A stretch of 64,000 bases of DNA, taken from Conus ventricosus (taxonomy: Eukaryota > Mollusca > Gastropoda > Neogastropoda > Conidae). The notes below the pieces were generated by a model. It searched no databases. It saw only the letters and a program-made list of their open reading frames with translations, and was not told the origin of the DNA. This document shows positions 31,746 through 42,612 of this stretch, piece after piece (within the stretch, counting starts at the first letter, position 1; each line of letters begins with the position of its first letter). The translations under genes and the position numbers were made by a program. The stretch covers positions 52,823,843 through 52,887,842 of the forward strand of contig CM031614.1 of assembly GCA_018398815.1 (NCBI GenBank). The letters are read 5' to 3'.

Positions 31746-33260
31746 CAGGTGTGAGGAGTTCAGGTGTGACAGGTGAGGAGTTCAGGTGTGGCAGGTAGAG
31801 AGTTCAGGTGTGATAAGTAGAGTTCAGGTGTGGCAGGTAGAGATTCAGTGTGCAGGTAGAGGAGTTCAGGTGTGGCAGGTAGAGGAGTTCAGGTGTGGCA
31901 GGTAGAGAGTTCAGGTGTGGCAGGTAGAGTTTAGGTGTGGCAGTAGAAGAGCTCAGGTATGGCAGGTAGAGTTCAGGTGTGACAGGTAGAGGAGTTCAGG
32001 TGTGGCAGGTAGAGGAGTTCAGGTGTGACAGGTAGAGAGTTCAGGTGTGGCAGGTAGAGGAGTTCAGGTGTGGCAGGTAGAAGAGTTCAGGTGTGGCAGG
32101 TAGAGTTTAGGTGTGGCAGTAGAAGAGTCAAGTGTGGCAGGTAGAGGAGTTCAGGTGTGACAAGTAGAGTTCAGGTGTGACAGGTAGAGTAGTTCAGGTG
32201 TGGCAGGTAGAGAGTTCAGGTGTGACAGGTAGAAGGAGTCAATGGTAGTTCAGTGTAAGGAGAGTTCAGGTGTGACAGGTAGAGAGTCAGGTGTGCAGGT
32301 AGAAGAGTTCAGGTGTGACAGTAAGAGTTCAGGTGTGACAGGTAGAGAGGTTCAGGTGTGGCAGGTAGAAGAGTTCAGGTGTGAGGTAGAAGAGTTCAGG
32401 TGTGGCAGTAGAGTTCAGGTGTGACAGGTAGAAGAGTTCAGGTGAGTGAGTCAGGTGGAAAGAGATTCAGGTGTGGCAGGTAGAGTTCAGGTGTGACAGG
32501 TAGAAGAGTTCAGGTGTGGCAGGTAGAGAGTCAGGTGTGAGTAGAGTCAGGTGTGACAGTAAAGAGTTCAGGTGTGGCAGGTAGGAGTGACAGTTCAGGT
32601 GTGGCAGGTAGAGAGTTCAGGTGTGGCAGAGTAGTGAGTAGTTCAAGTGTGGCAGGTAGAGAGTTCAGGTGTGGCAGGTAGAGCTCAGGTGTGGCAGGTA
32701 GAAGAGTTCAGGTGTGACAGGTAGAGTTCAGGTGTGACAGTAGAGAGTTCAGGTGTGACAGGTAGAGTTCAGTGTGGCAGGTATAGGAGTTCAGGTGTGG
32801 ACAGGTAGAGGAGTTCAGGTGTGACAGGTAGAGGAGTTTAGGTGTGGCAGGTAGAGTTCAGGTGTGACAGGTAGAGGAGTTCAGGTGTGACAGGTAGAGT
32901 TCAGGTGTGGCAGGTAGAGGAGTCAGGTGGACAGGTAGAGGAGTTCACGTGTGACAGGTAGAGTTCAGGTGTGGCAGGTAGAGGAGTTCAGGTGTGACAG
33001 GTAGAGGAGTTCACGTGTGACAGGTAGAGTTCAGGTGTGGCAGGTAGAGGAGGTCAGGTGTGACAGGTAGAGGAGTTCACGTGTGACAGGTAGAGTTCAG
33101 GTGTGGCAGGTAGAGGAGGTCAGGTGTGACAGGTAGAGGAGTTCAGTGTGACAGGTAGAGTTCAGGTGTGACAGGTAGAGGAGTTCATGTGTGACAGGTA
33201 GAGTTCAGTGTGGCAGGTAGAGGAGGTCAGGTGTGACTGGTAGAGTTCAGGTGTGACAGA
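31746..33260 (+). repeat. Continuation of the array with ~21-23-bp unit and 66-bp higher-order repeat
   Basis: The spacer ACAGTATCCCACTTGTCCAT is lost and only the shared core remains: GAGTTCAGGTGTGGCAGGTAGAG, with GTGGCAG/GTGACAG variants, about 65 copies. From about 32,938 a trimer of cores repeats every 66 bp (GTTCACGTGTGAC at 32,943, 33,009 and 33,075, with weaker later copies). The array ends about 40 bp before the LINE-derived frame at 33,297. Confidence 0.92.
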
Positions 33261-33296
33261 TAGAGGAGGCAGAAGGAGAGGAAGACAGAGAAAAAG

Positions 33297-33647
33297 ATGA
33301 TAGAACAACAACAGTGCATGGACCGACTCACACACAGCCACTGCCTAAAAGCCTCTTACCATTTGCTGGGACGACGGGAACAGGTCAAGATCTTCCGCCT
33401 GAGGACTGGACACAATCGCCTGCTCCACCACGTGCACACAAAATTTGGCATTGGACAGAGTGGAGAGTGCCCATGTGGTGAGGGACCAATGACAACTGAC
33501 CACATCCTTCAAGTCTGTACGACGTATGCAGCATCCAGGAGAAAGTACTGGCCAACACCGACAGCAGTGGAAGCCAAGCTGTACGGCACCCTGGAGGAGC
33601 TGCGACGGACGGCAGCCTTCATCGAGGACACCGGGCTGCTCATCTAA
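33297..33647 (+). CDS. C-terminal fragment of a LINE ORF2 (zinc-knuckle tail), 5'-truncated
   Basis: A 116-residue frame ends TAA at 33,645-33,647. It contains FRLRTGHNRLLHHVHTKFGI, then a CPCGEGPMTTDHILQVC cluster (C-x-C-x8-H-x4-C) and ends KLYG...LRRTAAFIEDTGLLI. This arrangement, an RTGH block, a CCHC-like cluster and a final 'TAxFIxxTGLxI', is typical of the extreme C-terminus of molluscan/arthropod non-LTR retrotransposon ORF2 after the reverse transcriptase/RNase H. No reverse transcriptase is present upstream, because the minisatellite begins at once, so this is a remnant. The ATG is only the first in frame, and expression is not implied. Confidence 0.75.
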   Translation: MIEQQQCMDRLTHSHCLKASYHLLGRREQVKIFRLRTGHNRLLHHVHTKFGIGQSGECPCGEGPMTTDHILQVCTTYAASRRKYWPTPTAVEAKLYGTLEELRRTAAFIEDTGLLI

Positions 33648-34817
33648 TGGGATGGCGAACGGGAAGAAGAAAAGCCTCTGAGAACCGGGAGGAGTAGAGG
33701 AAACTGGTTGCGAAGTTTTCTGTGGCGCCCCAGCGGTCTTCAAGACTCCGGGATAGGTGATGGGTAGAGCACTGCTGATCCACGCAAAGCTGTGGTAGTC
33801 CCACCGTGGTAATAATGGGGGAGATGGCGTGATTTGTCAGATGGAGTAGGCTGAATAGAGTCCATGGCTGAGGTGGCCTGGCTGCCCCCTCCATCCCCCA
33901 CCCCCACGCCCCTTTGGTCACGGTCTGTGGAAGAGTGTCCCTGTTTTGAAAGGAGATTGCGATGCGATGAGTGGATGCTGTGTTCTTTACATACTGTGGT
34001 TAGCTGAAAAAAAAACATCAGGGCTTTGTAGGATTGTGAGCTACATACTTGTGATGTAAATATGAATGAAAGATCAGTTGCAGGTGAGTTGTGTGTAATT
34101 CTGGTGAGGTGCAAGTTAGAAGCTTCATAAAACGTACACTTTTGCAACTGATATTATTCTTGATAGTATTGTTAATACCATACCAAAGTTTGAGCAATTG
34201 CTTTCTGATTCCATTGTCTTGTTCCAGGTGTGCGTTACATGCTTTGTATAAATCCAAACAGAACACTTCTTTGTGCACATGTATTAATTTTTGTTTTTGC
34301 TGTCAATATTTGTCTTTTTCTCTTACAAATTGTAAATGTGAACACAGAGAAATCTTTCGTCTTCAGCCCTGTTCAGGCTTCTGCTGTTCAGATTCATCTT
34401 CTTTCTTCTTTCCCTATGCTTGTTGTTCAGATGTGCAATGTTTTGTCTCTTTGTATACAAATGTTCTGGGCCAGGGATATTCAGTCTGCATCAGTTTTGT
34501 ACGAGTCAAATTTCAAATCAGGAAAGCGGACGGTTCTGAATTTTTGGTGAGGCACCTCAATGTTTGCGCGCAACATTATGATCTAAAAATAGCATCATTG
34601 GCCTCTCCTTTGTCATTGTCATTGTGGGTATCTGCACTATGCATGGATATTACATGGCTGCATCTGACTCGACTGATTGTGTGTTTTCATGTATGGTCTA
34701 AAGTCATAGCTGTTTTTCTCCTCTCTCCCTAGAATTAACTAGAAAGATGAGAAATGTGATTCTTTTTCACAAATTAACTGAATGTATTGCTAACCATTTA
34801 TCAAAATTTTGTTCCTT

Positions 34818-34820
<3 letters not shown>
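33648..34820. other. Noncoding, nothing recognised
   Basis: Unique-looking sequence. A 213-residue + strand frame at 34,091-34,732 is Cys/Phe/Leu-rich and has no recognisable domain or splice context. Confidence 0.35.

Positions 34821-34850
<30 letters not shown>
34821..34850. repeat. Poly-T run (30 bp)
   Basis: Thirty T between TTGGA and GCGCTCTC. It may be the reversed A-tail of a minus-strand retroposon, but no head or target-site duplication was found. Confidence 0.85.
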
Positions 34851-34852
<2 letters not shown>

Positions 34853-34914
34853 GCTCTCATACAAATGGGCCACTTGAAGTAAAAACCATGACAGATGACT
34901 CTTAAGACAGAGTG

Positions 34915-35425
34915 TGACTAAACTTTGTCAAGTCTTGTTGACTGAAGATGTAACATTCTGTGGACTGAACATACAGAGCTCTGTGGACTGGAGATACAGT
35001 TGTGACTGAAGATGAGTGTTGACTGAAGATATAGACTTCCATTAGTTTTAACTGAAAAAACAATGTTGACTGTAGATGAGAGTATTAATTAAAAATGTAG
35101 AACAGTTCAGTTGACTGAAGACTTAGAGCATTGACGGAAGATGTAGACTTCTGTTGACTGAAAATGTAGAGCTCTGTAGACTGAAGCTATGCAGTTCTAT
35201 AGTCAGAAATCATAGAGCATTGACTGAAGATGTAGAGTTTTGAATGAAGATATGCAGTTTTGTTGACTGAGGATATAGAGTGTTAACTGACGATGTAGAG
35301 TGTTAACTGATGATGTAGAGTGTTAACTGATGATGTAGAGTTCTGACTGAAAACGTAGCTGGTTGCCCAGCAGTCAACAGTCTTCATCTCCGTAAGATGC
35401 AGCATTGACTGAAGATGCGGGGCAA
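34915..35425 (+). repeat. Degenerate short tandem repeat (TGACTGAAGATGTAGAG type)
   Basis: About twenty diverged units of 20-40 bp built on GACTGAAGATGTAGAGTTCT. The most regular stretch is GTTAACTGATGATGTAGAGT at 35,280-35,345, repeated about every 22 bp. Confidence 0.8.
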
Positions 35426-35913
35426 GTTCAAACGGCTTTGCATTTTCCTGCTATGCATGTCATTTCCTTCCATCTCCGGCTCGCGGTGGGAGAAACTATG
35501 ACTTCTTCATACAGCAGTTCAGAGTGTAGTGGTGTGTCAGTGGATTTTACCCTGAAGAAAATTTCTGTGCAAGTGACTTGCTCTTTTCTGTCAGTCTCTT
35601 TAACTCTACCTGCCATTTGCCTTCATACTGCCAACAACTGTTTCTCTGCGTTTGTGGACTGTTCTGTTTTTGAGGCGGAGACCCTTTGACACTTATTTCT
35701 GGTCGCCGTTTATAACATGCCAGCTTTGGTGTTGCCTTCTGGTGACTTCGTAGAGAAAATGCTACACACTGTCAATGATGAATACTAGCTGCCCATTCTG
35801 CTGGGTCTGTGTAACCATGTGACATTTTTGTGTATTTCTTGTTACATTTGAATAGTGGTTTCAGTTGTGTCATGATGTTAATGTAAATGTAAATCATCTA
35901 GGACAGCAAGAAA
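35426..35913. other. Noncoding, nothing recognised
   Basis: Unique-looking sequence up to the left target-site duplication of the foldback element. Confidence 0.35.
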
Positions 35914-36295
35914 TTCTAATATATGCGACAAAAAAGCAGAAGAGCACACAAAACAAAGTGTGAAGTAACGACGATTTAATGCACGACACAAAACAGGACA
36001 AGAAATTTTCGGCAAAATGCCTTCCTCAGCGACAAACAAAAAAAAGTACAGACATAAACATGCACAATACTCCCTTGTGAAGCCACTTTGGCTTCACAAG
36101 GGGAGTATTGTGCATGTTTATGTCTGTACTTTTTTTTGTTTGTCGCTGAGGAAGGCATTTTGCCGAAAATTTCTTGTCCTGTTTTGTGTCGTGCATTAAA
36201 TCGTCGTTACTTCACACTTTGTTTTGTGTGCTCTTCTGCTTTTTTGTCGTGTTTCAGTAACGCCGCAGTTTGTTTCATTTGCCGTTCTAATATAT
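35914..36295. mobile_element. Foldback element: near-perfect 160-bp inverted repeat with 11-bp target-site duplications
   Basis: TTCTAATATAT occurs at 35,914-35,924 and again at 36,285-36,295, bracketing a 360-bp insertion. Within it, 35,926-36,087 and 36,088-36,249 are inverted copies that differ by a single G and meet at GTGAAGCCACTTTGGCTTCAC. The right arm continues 35 bp (TTTCAGTAACGCCGCAGTTT...) without a partner. Each arm contains CTGAGGA-AGGC-ATTTT-GCC-GAAA (36,146-36,168 +; 36,029-36,007 -), which resembles the core found in Penelope-like element pseudo-LTRs. Inverted pairs are known for such elements. An 11-bp duplication fits target-primed insertion. The Penelope link is inference. 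The two identical 60-residue frames here are a consequence of the palindrome. Confidence 0.75.
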
Positions 36296-36309
36296 AGCCC
36301 TATCTTAAG

Positions 36310-36415
36310 AGAGTATTATTATTATCATTATAAATACTTATATAGCGCCTGTCTTTGGCTAGAGACCAAGCTCTAAGCACTTTACAATCCACACTCGTTT
36401 ACACTAAAATCTGTA
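36310..36415 (+). repeat. Dispersed repeat, second copy reversed at 25,795-25,915
   Basis: ATTATCATTATAAATACTTA, then TATAGCGCCTGTCTT...AGAGACCAAGCTCTAAGCAC + TTTACAATCCACACTC. The reverse complement of 25,795-25,905 shows the same order (ATTATGAGTATTTATGTAGT, AGAGACCATGTTCTAGGCAC, TTTACAATCCACACTC). It is probably the conserved 3' module of a SINE family. Confidence 0.75.
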
Positions 36416-37352
36416 ACGGATATCTGAACAGTGATGTATGAAGTTGTCACAGCATAGAAAATAAGCATTAAGTGAGGGGGGGGGGAGGGAGGACCTAAGA
36501 AAAGGAAAAAGAAAGAGAGAGAAAGAAAAAAAGAAGAAGGAACACCAACAAGAACCAACACTTAAATGTAGAATTTTTGTTCACCTGGGAGTGATACATC
36601 AAGGGGAAGGGCTGTTGCTTCAACATAGTTTGATTGGCGGTAACGATGTGTCGAGGTCAGCTGCCATGTCATGAACTGCTTTTGTTGTTTGTTTCTTTCA
36701 GGATAATGACATGATCAGACTTGTTCAGGATGTGACCTTTTCCCCCAGTATGAGTCTGACAGCCCGTAGAGCACCATGCGTGGTTGACTGGTCTGTAATG
36801 ACAAAGACGTTGGATCGATGTTCGTTTGCTTTATCGTTTCCACGTTCATAGGAAAAAGTTGAAGGTAGGCGTTACTTGCACAGTCCACAAACAAAATGTT
36901 CCAATTGTTGAGGTGTGCCTACTAGGAGAAAGAAAACGTGAACAATGGTGTTTGCTGTGTAGCAAAGTTTTCAGGTACTACCTCTCCATTGGTTTTTTTT
37001 GTTTTTGTTTTTTATAGATTTGAGCATTGGAATGTGAACCCAGTTTGCAGTCAGAGCATGATGTTGCAGTCAAAGTGTTTGGCACTGAAGCATCATATTG
37101 TTTGTAGTTTGACACAGTTTTCCTACAGACCATTGTGAATTTGAGTTTCATTTTTTTTCCAAAGGGAAAAAAAATTACAGCAGAGCCAAAGAATAAAATC
37201 TTTAAATGGCAAGGAAAAAAGAATCTGTTGGGTTATCTATTTGGCTGTTTTCTTTTCCCGGTAATTCTAAATTTCAACGGTGAAATGCCAGAAAATTGCC
37301 AGTAAATGTTAACCGTGTGTGTGTATGTGCCTGGGAACCTTCAGTGATATGC
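36416..37352. other. Noncoding, nothing recognised
   Basis: Includes a G/A-rich purine patch at 36,475-36,540. No exon or element ends were seen. Confidence 0.35.
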
Positions 37353-39285
37353 TTTAGCATCAACTAACATCCTGCAGCCTTCACTAACATCCTACAGCCT
37401 TCACTAACATCCTGCAGCCTTCACTAACATCCTACAGCCTTCACTAACATCCTACAGCCTTCATTCACATCCTACAGCCTTCACTAACGTCCTTCAGCCT
37501 TCAGTCACATCCTACAGCCTTCATTCACATCCTACAGCCTTCACTAACATTACATCCTTCAGCCTTCATTCACATCCTACAGCCTTCATTCACATCCTAC
37601 AGCCTTCACTAACATCCTACAGCCTTCACTAACATCCTTCAGCCTTCATTCACATCCTGCAGCCTTCATTCACATCCTACAGCCTTCACTAACATCCTTC
37701 AGCCTTCATTCACGTCCTGCAGCCTTCATTCACATCCTACAGCCTTCACTAACATCCTACAGCCTTCACTAACATCCTTCAGCCTTCATTCACATCCTGC
37801 AGCCTTCACTAACATCCTACAGCCTTCACTAACATCCTACAGCCTTCACTAACATCCTGCAGCCTTCACTAACATCTTGCAGCCTTCACTAACATCCTTC
37901 AGCCTTCATTCACATCCTGCAGCCTTCACTAACATCTTGCAGCCTTCACTAACATCCTTCAGCCTTCATTCATATCCTGCAGCCTTCACTAACATCCTAC
38001 AGCCTTCACTAACATCCTGCAGCCTTCATTCACATCCTACAGCCTTCACTAACATCCTGCAGCCTTCATTCACATCCTTCAGCCTTCATTAACATCCTGC
38101 AGCCTTCATTCACATTGTATAGCCTTCATTCACATCCTTCAGCCTTCACTAACATCCTGCAGCCTTCACTAACATCCTGCAGCCTTCATTCACATTGTAT
38201 AGCCTTCATTCACATCCTACAGCCTTCATTCACATCCTTCAGCCTTCATTCACATCCTGCAGCCTTCACTAACATCCTGCAGCCTTCACTAACAGCCTTC
38301 ATTCACATCCTACAGCCTTCATTCACATCCTGCAGCCTTCATTCACATCCTGCAGCCTTCATTCACATCCTACAGCCTTCATTCACATCCTACAGCCTTC
38401 ATTCACATCCTACAGCCTTCACTAACATCCTGCAGCCTTCACTAACATCCTGCAGCCTTCATTCACATTGTATAGCCTTCATTAACATCCTGCAGCCTTC
38501 ACTAACATCCTGCAGCCTTCATTCACATCCTACAGCCTTCATTCACATCCTGCAGCCTTCATTCACATCCTGCAGCCTTCATTCACATCCTGCAGCCTTC
38601 ATTCACATCCTACAGCCTTCAGTCACATCCTACAGCCTTCATTCACATCCTGCAGCCTTCATTCACATCCTACAGCCTTCAGTCACATCCTACAGCCTTC
38701 ACTAACATCCTACAGCCTTCACTAACATCCTACAGCCTTCAGTCACATCCTACAGCCTTCACTAACATCCTACAGCCTTCATTCACATCCTACAGCATTC
38801 ACTAACATCCTACAGCCTTCATTCACATCCTGCATTCTTTCATTCACATCCTGCAGCCTTCATTCACATCCTGCAGCCTTCAGTCACATCCTACAGCCTT
38901 CATTCACATCCTACAGCCTTCATTCACATCCTGCAGCCTTCAGTCACATCCTACAGCCTTCACTAACATCCTACAGCCTTCATTCACATCCTGCAGCCTT
39001 TCATTCACATCCTGCAGCCTTCATTCACATCCTGCAGCCTTCAGTCACATCCTACAGCCTTCACTAACATCCTACAGCCTTCATTCACATGCTACAACCT
39101 TCATTCACATCCTGCAGCCTTCACTAACATCCTACAGCCTTCATTCACATGCTACAACCTTCATTCACATCCTGCAGCCTTCATTCACATCCAACAACCT
39201 TCATTCACATCCTGCAGCCTTCATTCACATCCTGCAGCCTTCACTAACTCTTGCAGCCTTCAGTAACTCCTGGAGCTCCTAGGAT
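37353..39285 (+). repeat. Large 20-bp minisatellite (~95 units)
   Basis: The unit is CAGCCTTCAYTMACATCCTR. Three main states occur at the centre (ACTAAC, ATTCAC, AGTCAC) and three at the end (CCTAC, CCTGC, CCTTC). Higher-order blocks are visible, for example AACATCTTGCAGCC repeated at about 37,870 and 37,930 (60 bp apart) and the CACATTGTATAGCC variant at 38,112, 38,192 and 38,464. Because 3 x 20 = 60, a 20-residue periodic frame (LQPSLTS.SLHSHPAAF) stays open for 196 residues at 38,115-38,705. It is a repeat artefact. Confidence 0.95.
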
Positions 39286-39419
39286 GGGTTTTGTTGTTGT
39301 TTTTTTTGTCTCAACACCGCAAATTGTCATGTGGTACTGAGGAGAAAGAAAATCATGCCAACCCACACAAGACTCGGATTGCAGATGCAAAATTATCTCG
39401 TTTCCTGGGTTCAGTTTGT

Positions 39420-39640
39420 TGCGGAGCCTGGTTTGCCTGATGGATGAAGTGTCAGATTCCTGTTCCAAGGTCTGCAGTTCAATTTCTCCTCAAGTCAGGC
39501 AGACTTGAAAGGATTTTCCCTTTGGAGTTGTTGTCTGAGCAGACTTTAAACCAGCATGAATGCATATACAATCTTGCATGCTTGTTCAGTCCCACTCTAC
39601 CAAGACACCAAGAGAGTGTCCCTGGCTAGATTGTGCCAGA
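39420..39640 (+). mobile_element. Degenerate tRNA-derived SINE
   Basis: GTTTGCCTGATGGATGAAGT and GGTCTGCAGTTCAATTTCTCC take the places of A and B boxes. They are followed by AGGATTTTCCCTTTGGAGTT, which matches the body module of the SINE at 25,405 (GGGATTTTCCCGCTTGGAGTT). No poly-A tail or clear target-site duplication was found. Confidence 0.55.
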
Positions 39641-42188
39641 AAATTCACTTTTTTTAAGTGGGAAGACAAACCATAGGCAGGGGGGCAGAAAAAGAGTGAA
39701 GCTGTACTGTAGCCTTGTGCCTTACCTAAGGACACCTGTCCAACAGTTGCCCAGTGAAGTCAGTCTGCGTGTAGTATAGTACACTCACAGCTGATAGGTT
39801 GCAGCAGTCAGACTTGGAAGTTCTTCATCTGTCCAGTGGGATGTTCGTACAAATACAATACACTGACAGCTGATAGATAGCAGAGGTCAGACTTGGGAGT
39901 TCTTCTTCAGCTGTCCAGGAGGGTGGCCACTGTCATTGTCGGGAAGGAACAGGTCTGCTCTGTCTCTGCTGCTGCCTGCTCCTGGGTCTGTAGCATCCGG
40001 CCACAGGCTGGACCTTGAAGGGATGTGTGTGTGTGGAAAAGCTTGAAAAGTGCGTTCTTGGTCTGTGGCACCTGTTCTTTAGCTTGGGACATCTTCAGTC
40101 AGGACAGTCATCAGCTGTGGGTTGATGCTTTCCCTTGAGATCTGGAAGCTTTCCTTCCCTGGAAGGATCGTTTGTTCGTTTTGTTTCTGAAGGAATCTGT
40201 TCTGGTGGAGAATGTTGGCCTTCACGCGTTGGCCTGGCATCTGTCAGGGAGCAGTTATGTCCCTTCACGTTTCAACACGGTGCAGGCTTCCAAGGGTGGT
40301 GCGGGATTGCTCCCAGCTGGTTTGCTCGACAGTCGAGGACAGTGCTTCTCTGGTCCTGCCCGCACCTTCGGGTGTGTCTTTTTCCATCTTTTTCTTTTGT
40401 TTTGGTAGAGAGTGTTGGCCTTTACTTTAAAGGTATGGTGTCTGATGTGCCAGACTTGAACCTGCCTAGGAAAACCTTTCCGCTCTCTGTTTTTTTTCAG
40501 ATTCCACAGACTTGACAATGCAGTATGGGATGTCTTGTACAGCTGTCAGCTTTATTGCCTTCACCAAGGACATTTGTTGTATATCTGCATCTGTTGGTTC
40601 GTTTGTCTGTATGTCAGCAAGATTGTGCAGACTCTACAGAACCTGTTTTAATGGAATTAAGCAGAAAGGACAAAGCTGTCAAGTTGTGTGTGTGACCGTG
40701 GTGCTGATCCAGATCCACGATCCGTTTGACCTTGGCGGGGGTCTGCGCTCTCCCATGCGACCTTCTAGTCGCTGTGCAAAGTGGTGTGACACAGATGGGT
40801 TATGGCGCAGACTGAGGGAGGACAACTCTGACTGGTCTCATAGTGCTTGCATGCATTGCTTGTTGTTCTCAGTACAGCTTTTCATTGCTCACGGCACAAC
40901 AGCGCCATTCGGCAAATTCTGCCGCTTGTTTTCCAGCACAGTGTTCTTGCTGGCTGAATCCCGGTCGGCTGTTCTGTCACAACCGGTGATGTGGTCAGTT
41001 TGGAAGTCAGAGGACGGGTCAGATGGCGGTGTTCGTAGTTCATTAGTGTCATGCATGATGACCCAGGTAAAATGGCCGCCGCTTTCAGCATAACCTATGG
41101 TGCTGACAGCGTGTACCTTGTCATGTTTCGTCCATGTTTTCGCTGAACGTTTTCTTTTCTGCTGTGTTCCTGGGAAGTGGGAGAGAGAGAGGGGTTGGGA
41201 TGGGAAGTCGGTCATTGTTAGACCTTGTCAAGCAACGCTTTGTAACGTTTGAAGTGCTTTAACTTTTTGACATTCTCATCATGCCTTAGTATGGCGGCCA
41301 ACAGTACGTTTGTTGTGTTTTTTGTCCAGTTGTTTACGACATGAAAAAGAAATCACCTCACACTGACACTGTTGCCTGGCCTTGGTTTACAGGTGTGCGC
41401 TTGTTGTTTGGAAAATTTTTTTAAAAAGGTGAAAAGCCTTAACCATGAACTTTGGCTTTAAGCATCATGTTAAAACTAGAATGTCAGTAGGCAAGATGTA
41501 GGTGTTTGTGATGATTCTTGATTTCCCATGATTTTGTTTACATTTCCTGCCGCTGTAAGTCCACCTCAATCTGTCTGCAACTTTACTCCTGTCTGTCCCC
41601 CCCCCCCCCCTCCCAACATTATCCACCTTCCCTTCATTCCTGCCCTCCCCTCCTCTCCCCACTCTCCTCTGTTTTAACACTTGACTGCTGGGGCTCTTTG
41701 TCATCTCTGGACATATTTGACAGGGTAACTGCAGTGAAAGTGTTTGTAAAATGCAATCAAAAATGTTGTAGAGTGCATATTGAGCAATATTGGCAAGATT
41801 TTTTTTTTCCTCAAATGGTGTGAATTTGCAACACTGCCAACAACAAAAAGACCCTAACCTTTGGTGTGGAAATGTCTGTATAAAGTTAAAAACTGTTCCA
41901 CAAAGTGTGGACCTTGTCATGCTTCCTGTGACTCATGGTACAAACGCATTAATTGACAGCATTGAGGGCACTGAGAGTAACTGCCCTTTATCTTTATTTT
42001 GTTGTTGTTGTTGGATTTGTTTGTGTCTCTGTGTGTATGTGAATGCATGTATGTTATATCAGACTGATGTCACTTTGATATTCATGCTTTGACTTTTCAC
42101 TTTGGATTTTACTTAGACTTTGAGGTCACATTCTTTGCATTTTAGTTATGTTGAGCATCCTGTTTCACTACCCAGTTTGTACTTTAGC
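39641..42188. other. Noncoding or unrecognised; longest non-repeat frame at 40,512-41,093 (+)
   Basis: The 193-residue frame at 40,512-41,093 has mixed composition and many Cys and Ser but no recognisable domain, signal or splice support. I treat it as chance or UTR sequence. A C-run and C/T-rich patch lie at 41,598-41,670. Two short look-alike segments (CACTGACAGCTGATAG / CACTCACAGCTGATAG at 39,862 and 39,783) suggest an old local duplication. Confidence 0.3.
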
Positions 42189-42239
<51 letters not shown>

Positions 42240-42612
42240 CTCTTGCCATTCTCAGATTCGAAATTGAGCCTCCTTTTCAGTTTTCATTATTGTCGTCAAG
42301 TAGGATTTCATCTTACTCTCCTCTCAAGGTTTCTTCTTCTTTTTTTTTTTTTTCCTTTTTTTTTTTTTTTTATGGCATCAGTTCTCAGATCAATGGAGCA
42401 CCTAAGGTGGTAGAGGGTTTTTGGTTTTTTTTAATACTTTTTTTCCTTTTTTTTCCCCCTAAGGCCAAACAAAATCCACCTCTTCATTTTTTGGTGCTTC
42501 ACACTGTCCTCTTCATCTGCCAAAAAAACAAAAAGTAGGAAAAAAAATAATAATAATAATTTCCACAACTAGGGTTTTTTTCCTTCTTTTTTTTTTCTTC
42601 TTTTCTTTCCCA
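42189..42612. repeat. (GT)n microsatellite and T-rich tracts
   Basis: About 22 GT units at 42,190-42,234, then poly-T/pyrimidine runs at 42,325-42,370, 42,420-42,460 and 42,575-42,612, with a short (TAA)n at 42,545. Confidence 0.85.

Noticed and set aside
34915..35425. Hammerhead-bearing satellite (repeated CTGAAGA)
   Set aside because: No GAAA after a stem II-like hairpin in the units; CTGAAGA is just part of the repeat GACTGAAGATGTAGAG.
38115..38705. 196-residue repetitive protein (LQPSLTS.SLHSHPAAF)
   Set aside because: A product of the 20-bp array; frames stay open only because the unit lacks stop trinucleotides.
37353..39285. CRISPR-like array
   Set aside because: Units are contiguous without unique spacers, and the sequence is eukaryotic.
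40512..41093. 193-residue candidate protein
   Set aside because: No recognisable domain or splice context, and composition matches surrounding noncoding sequence. The length is within what chance allows in 64 kb.
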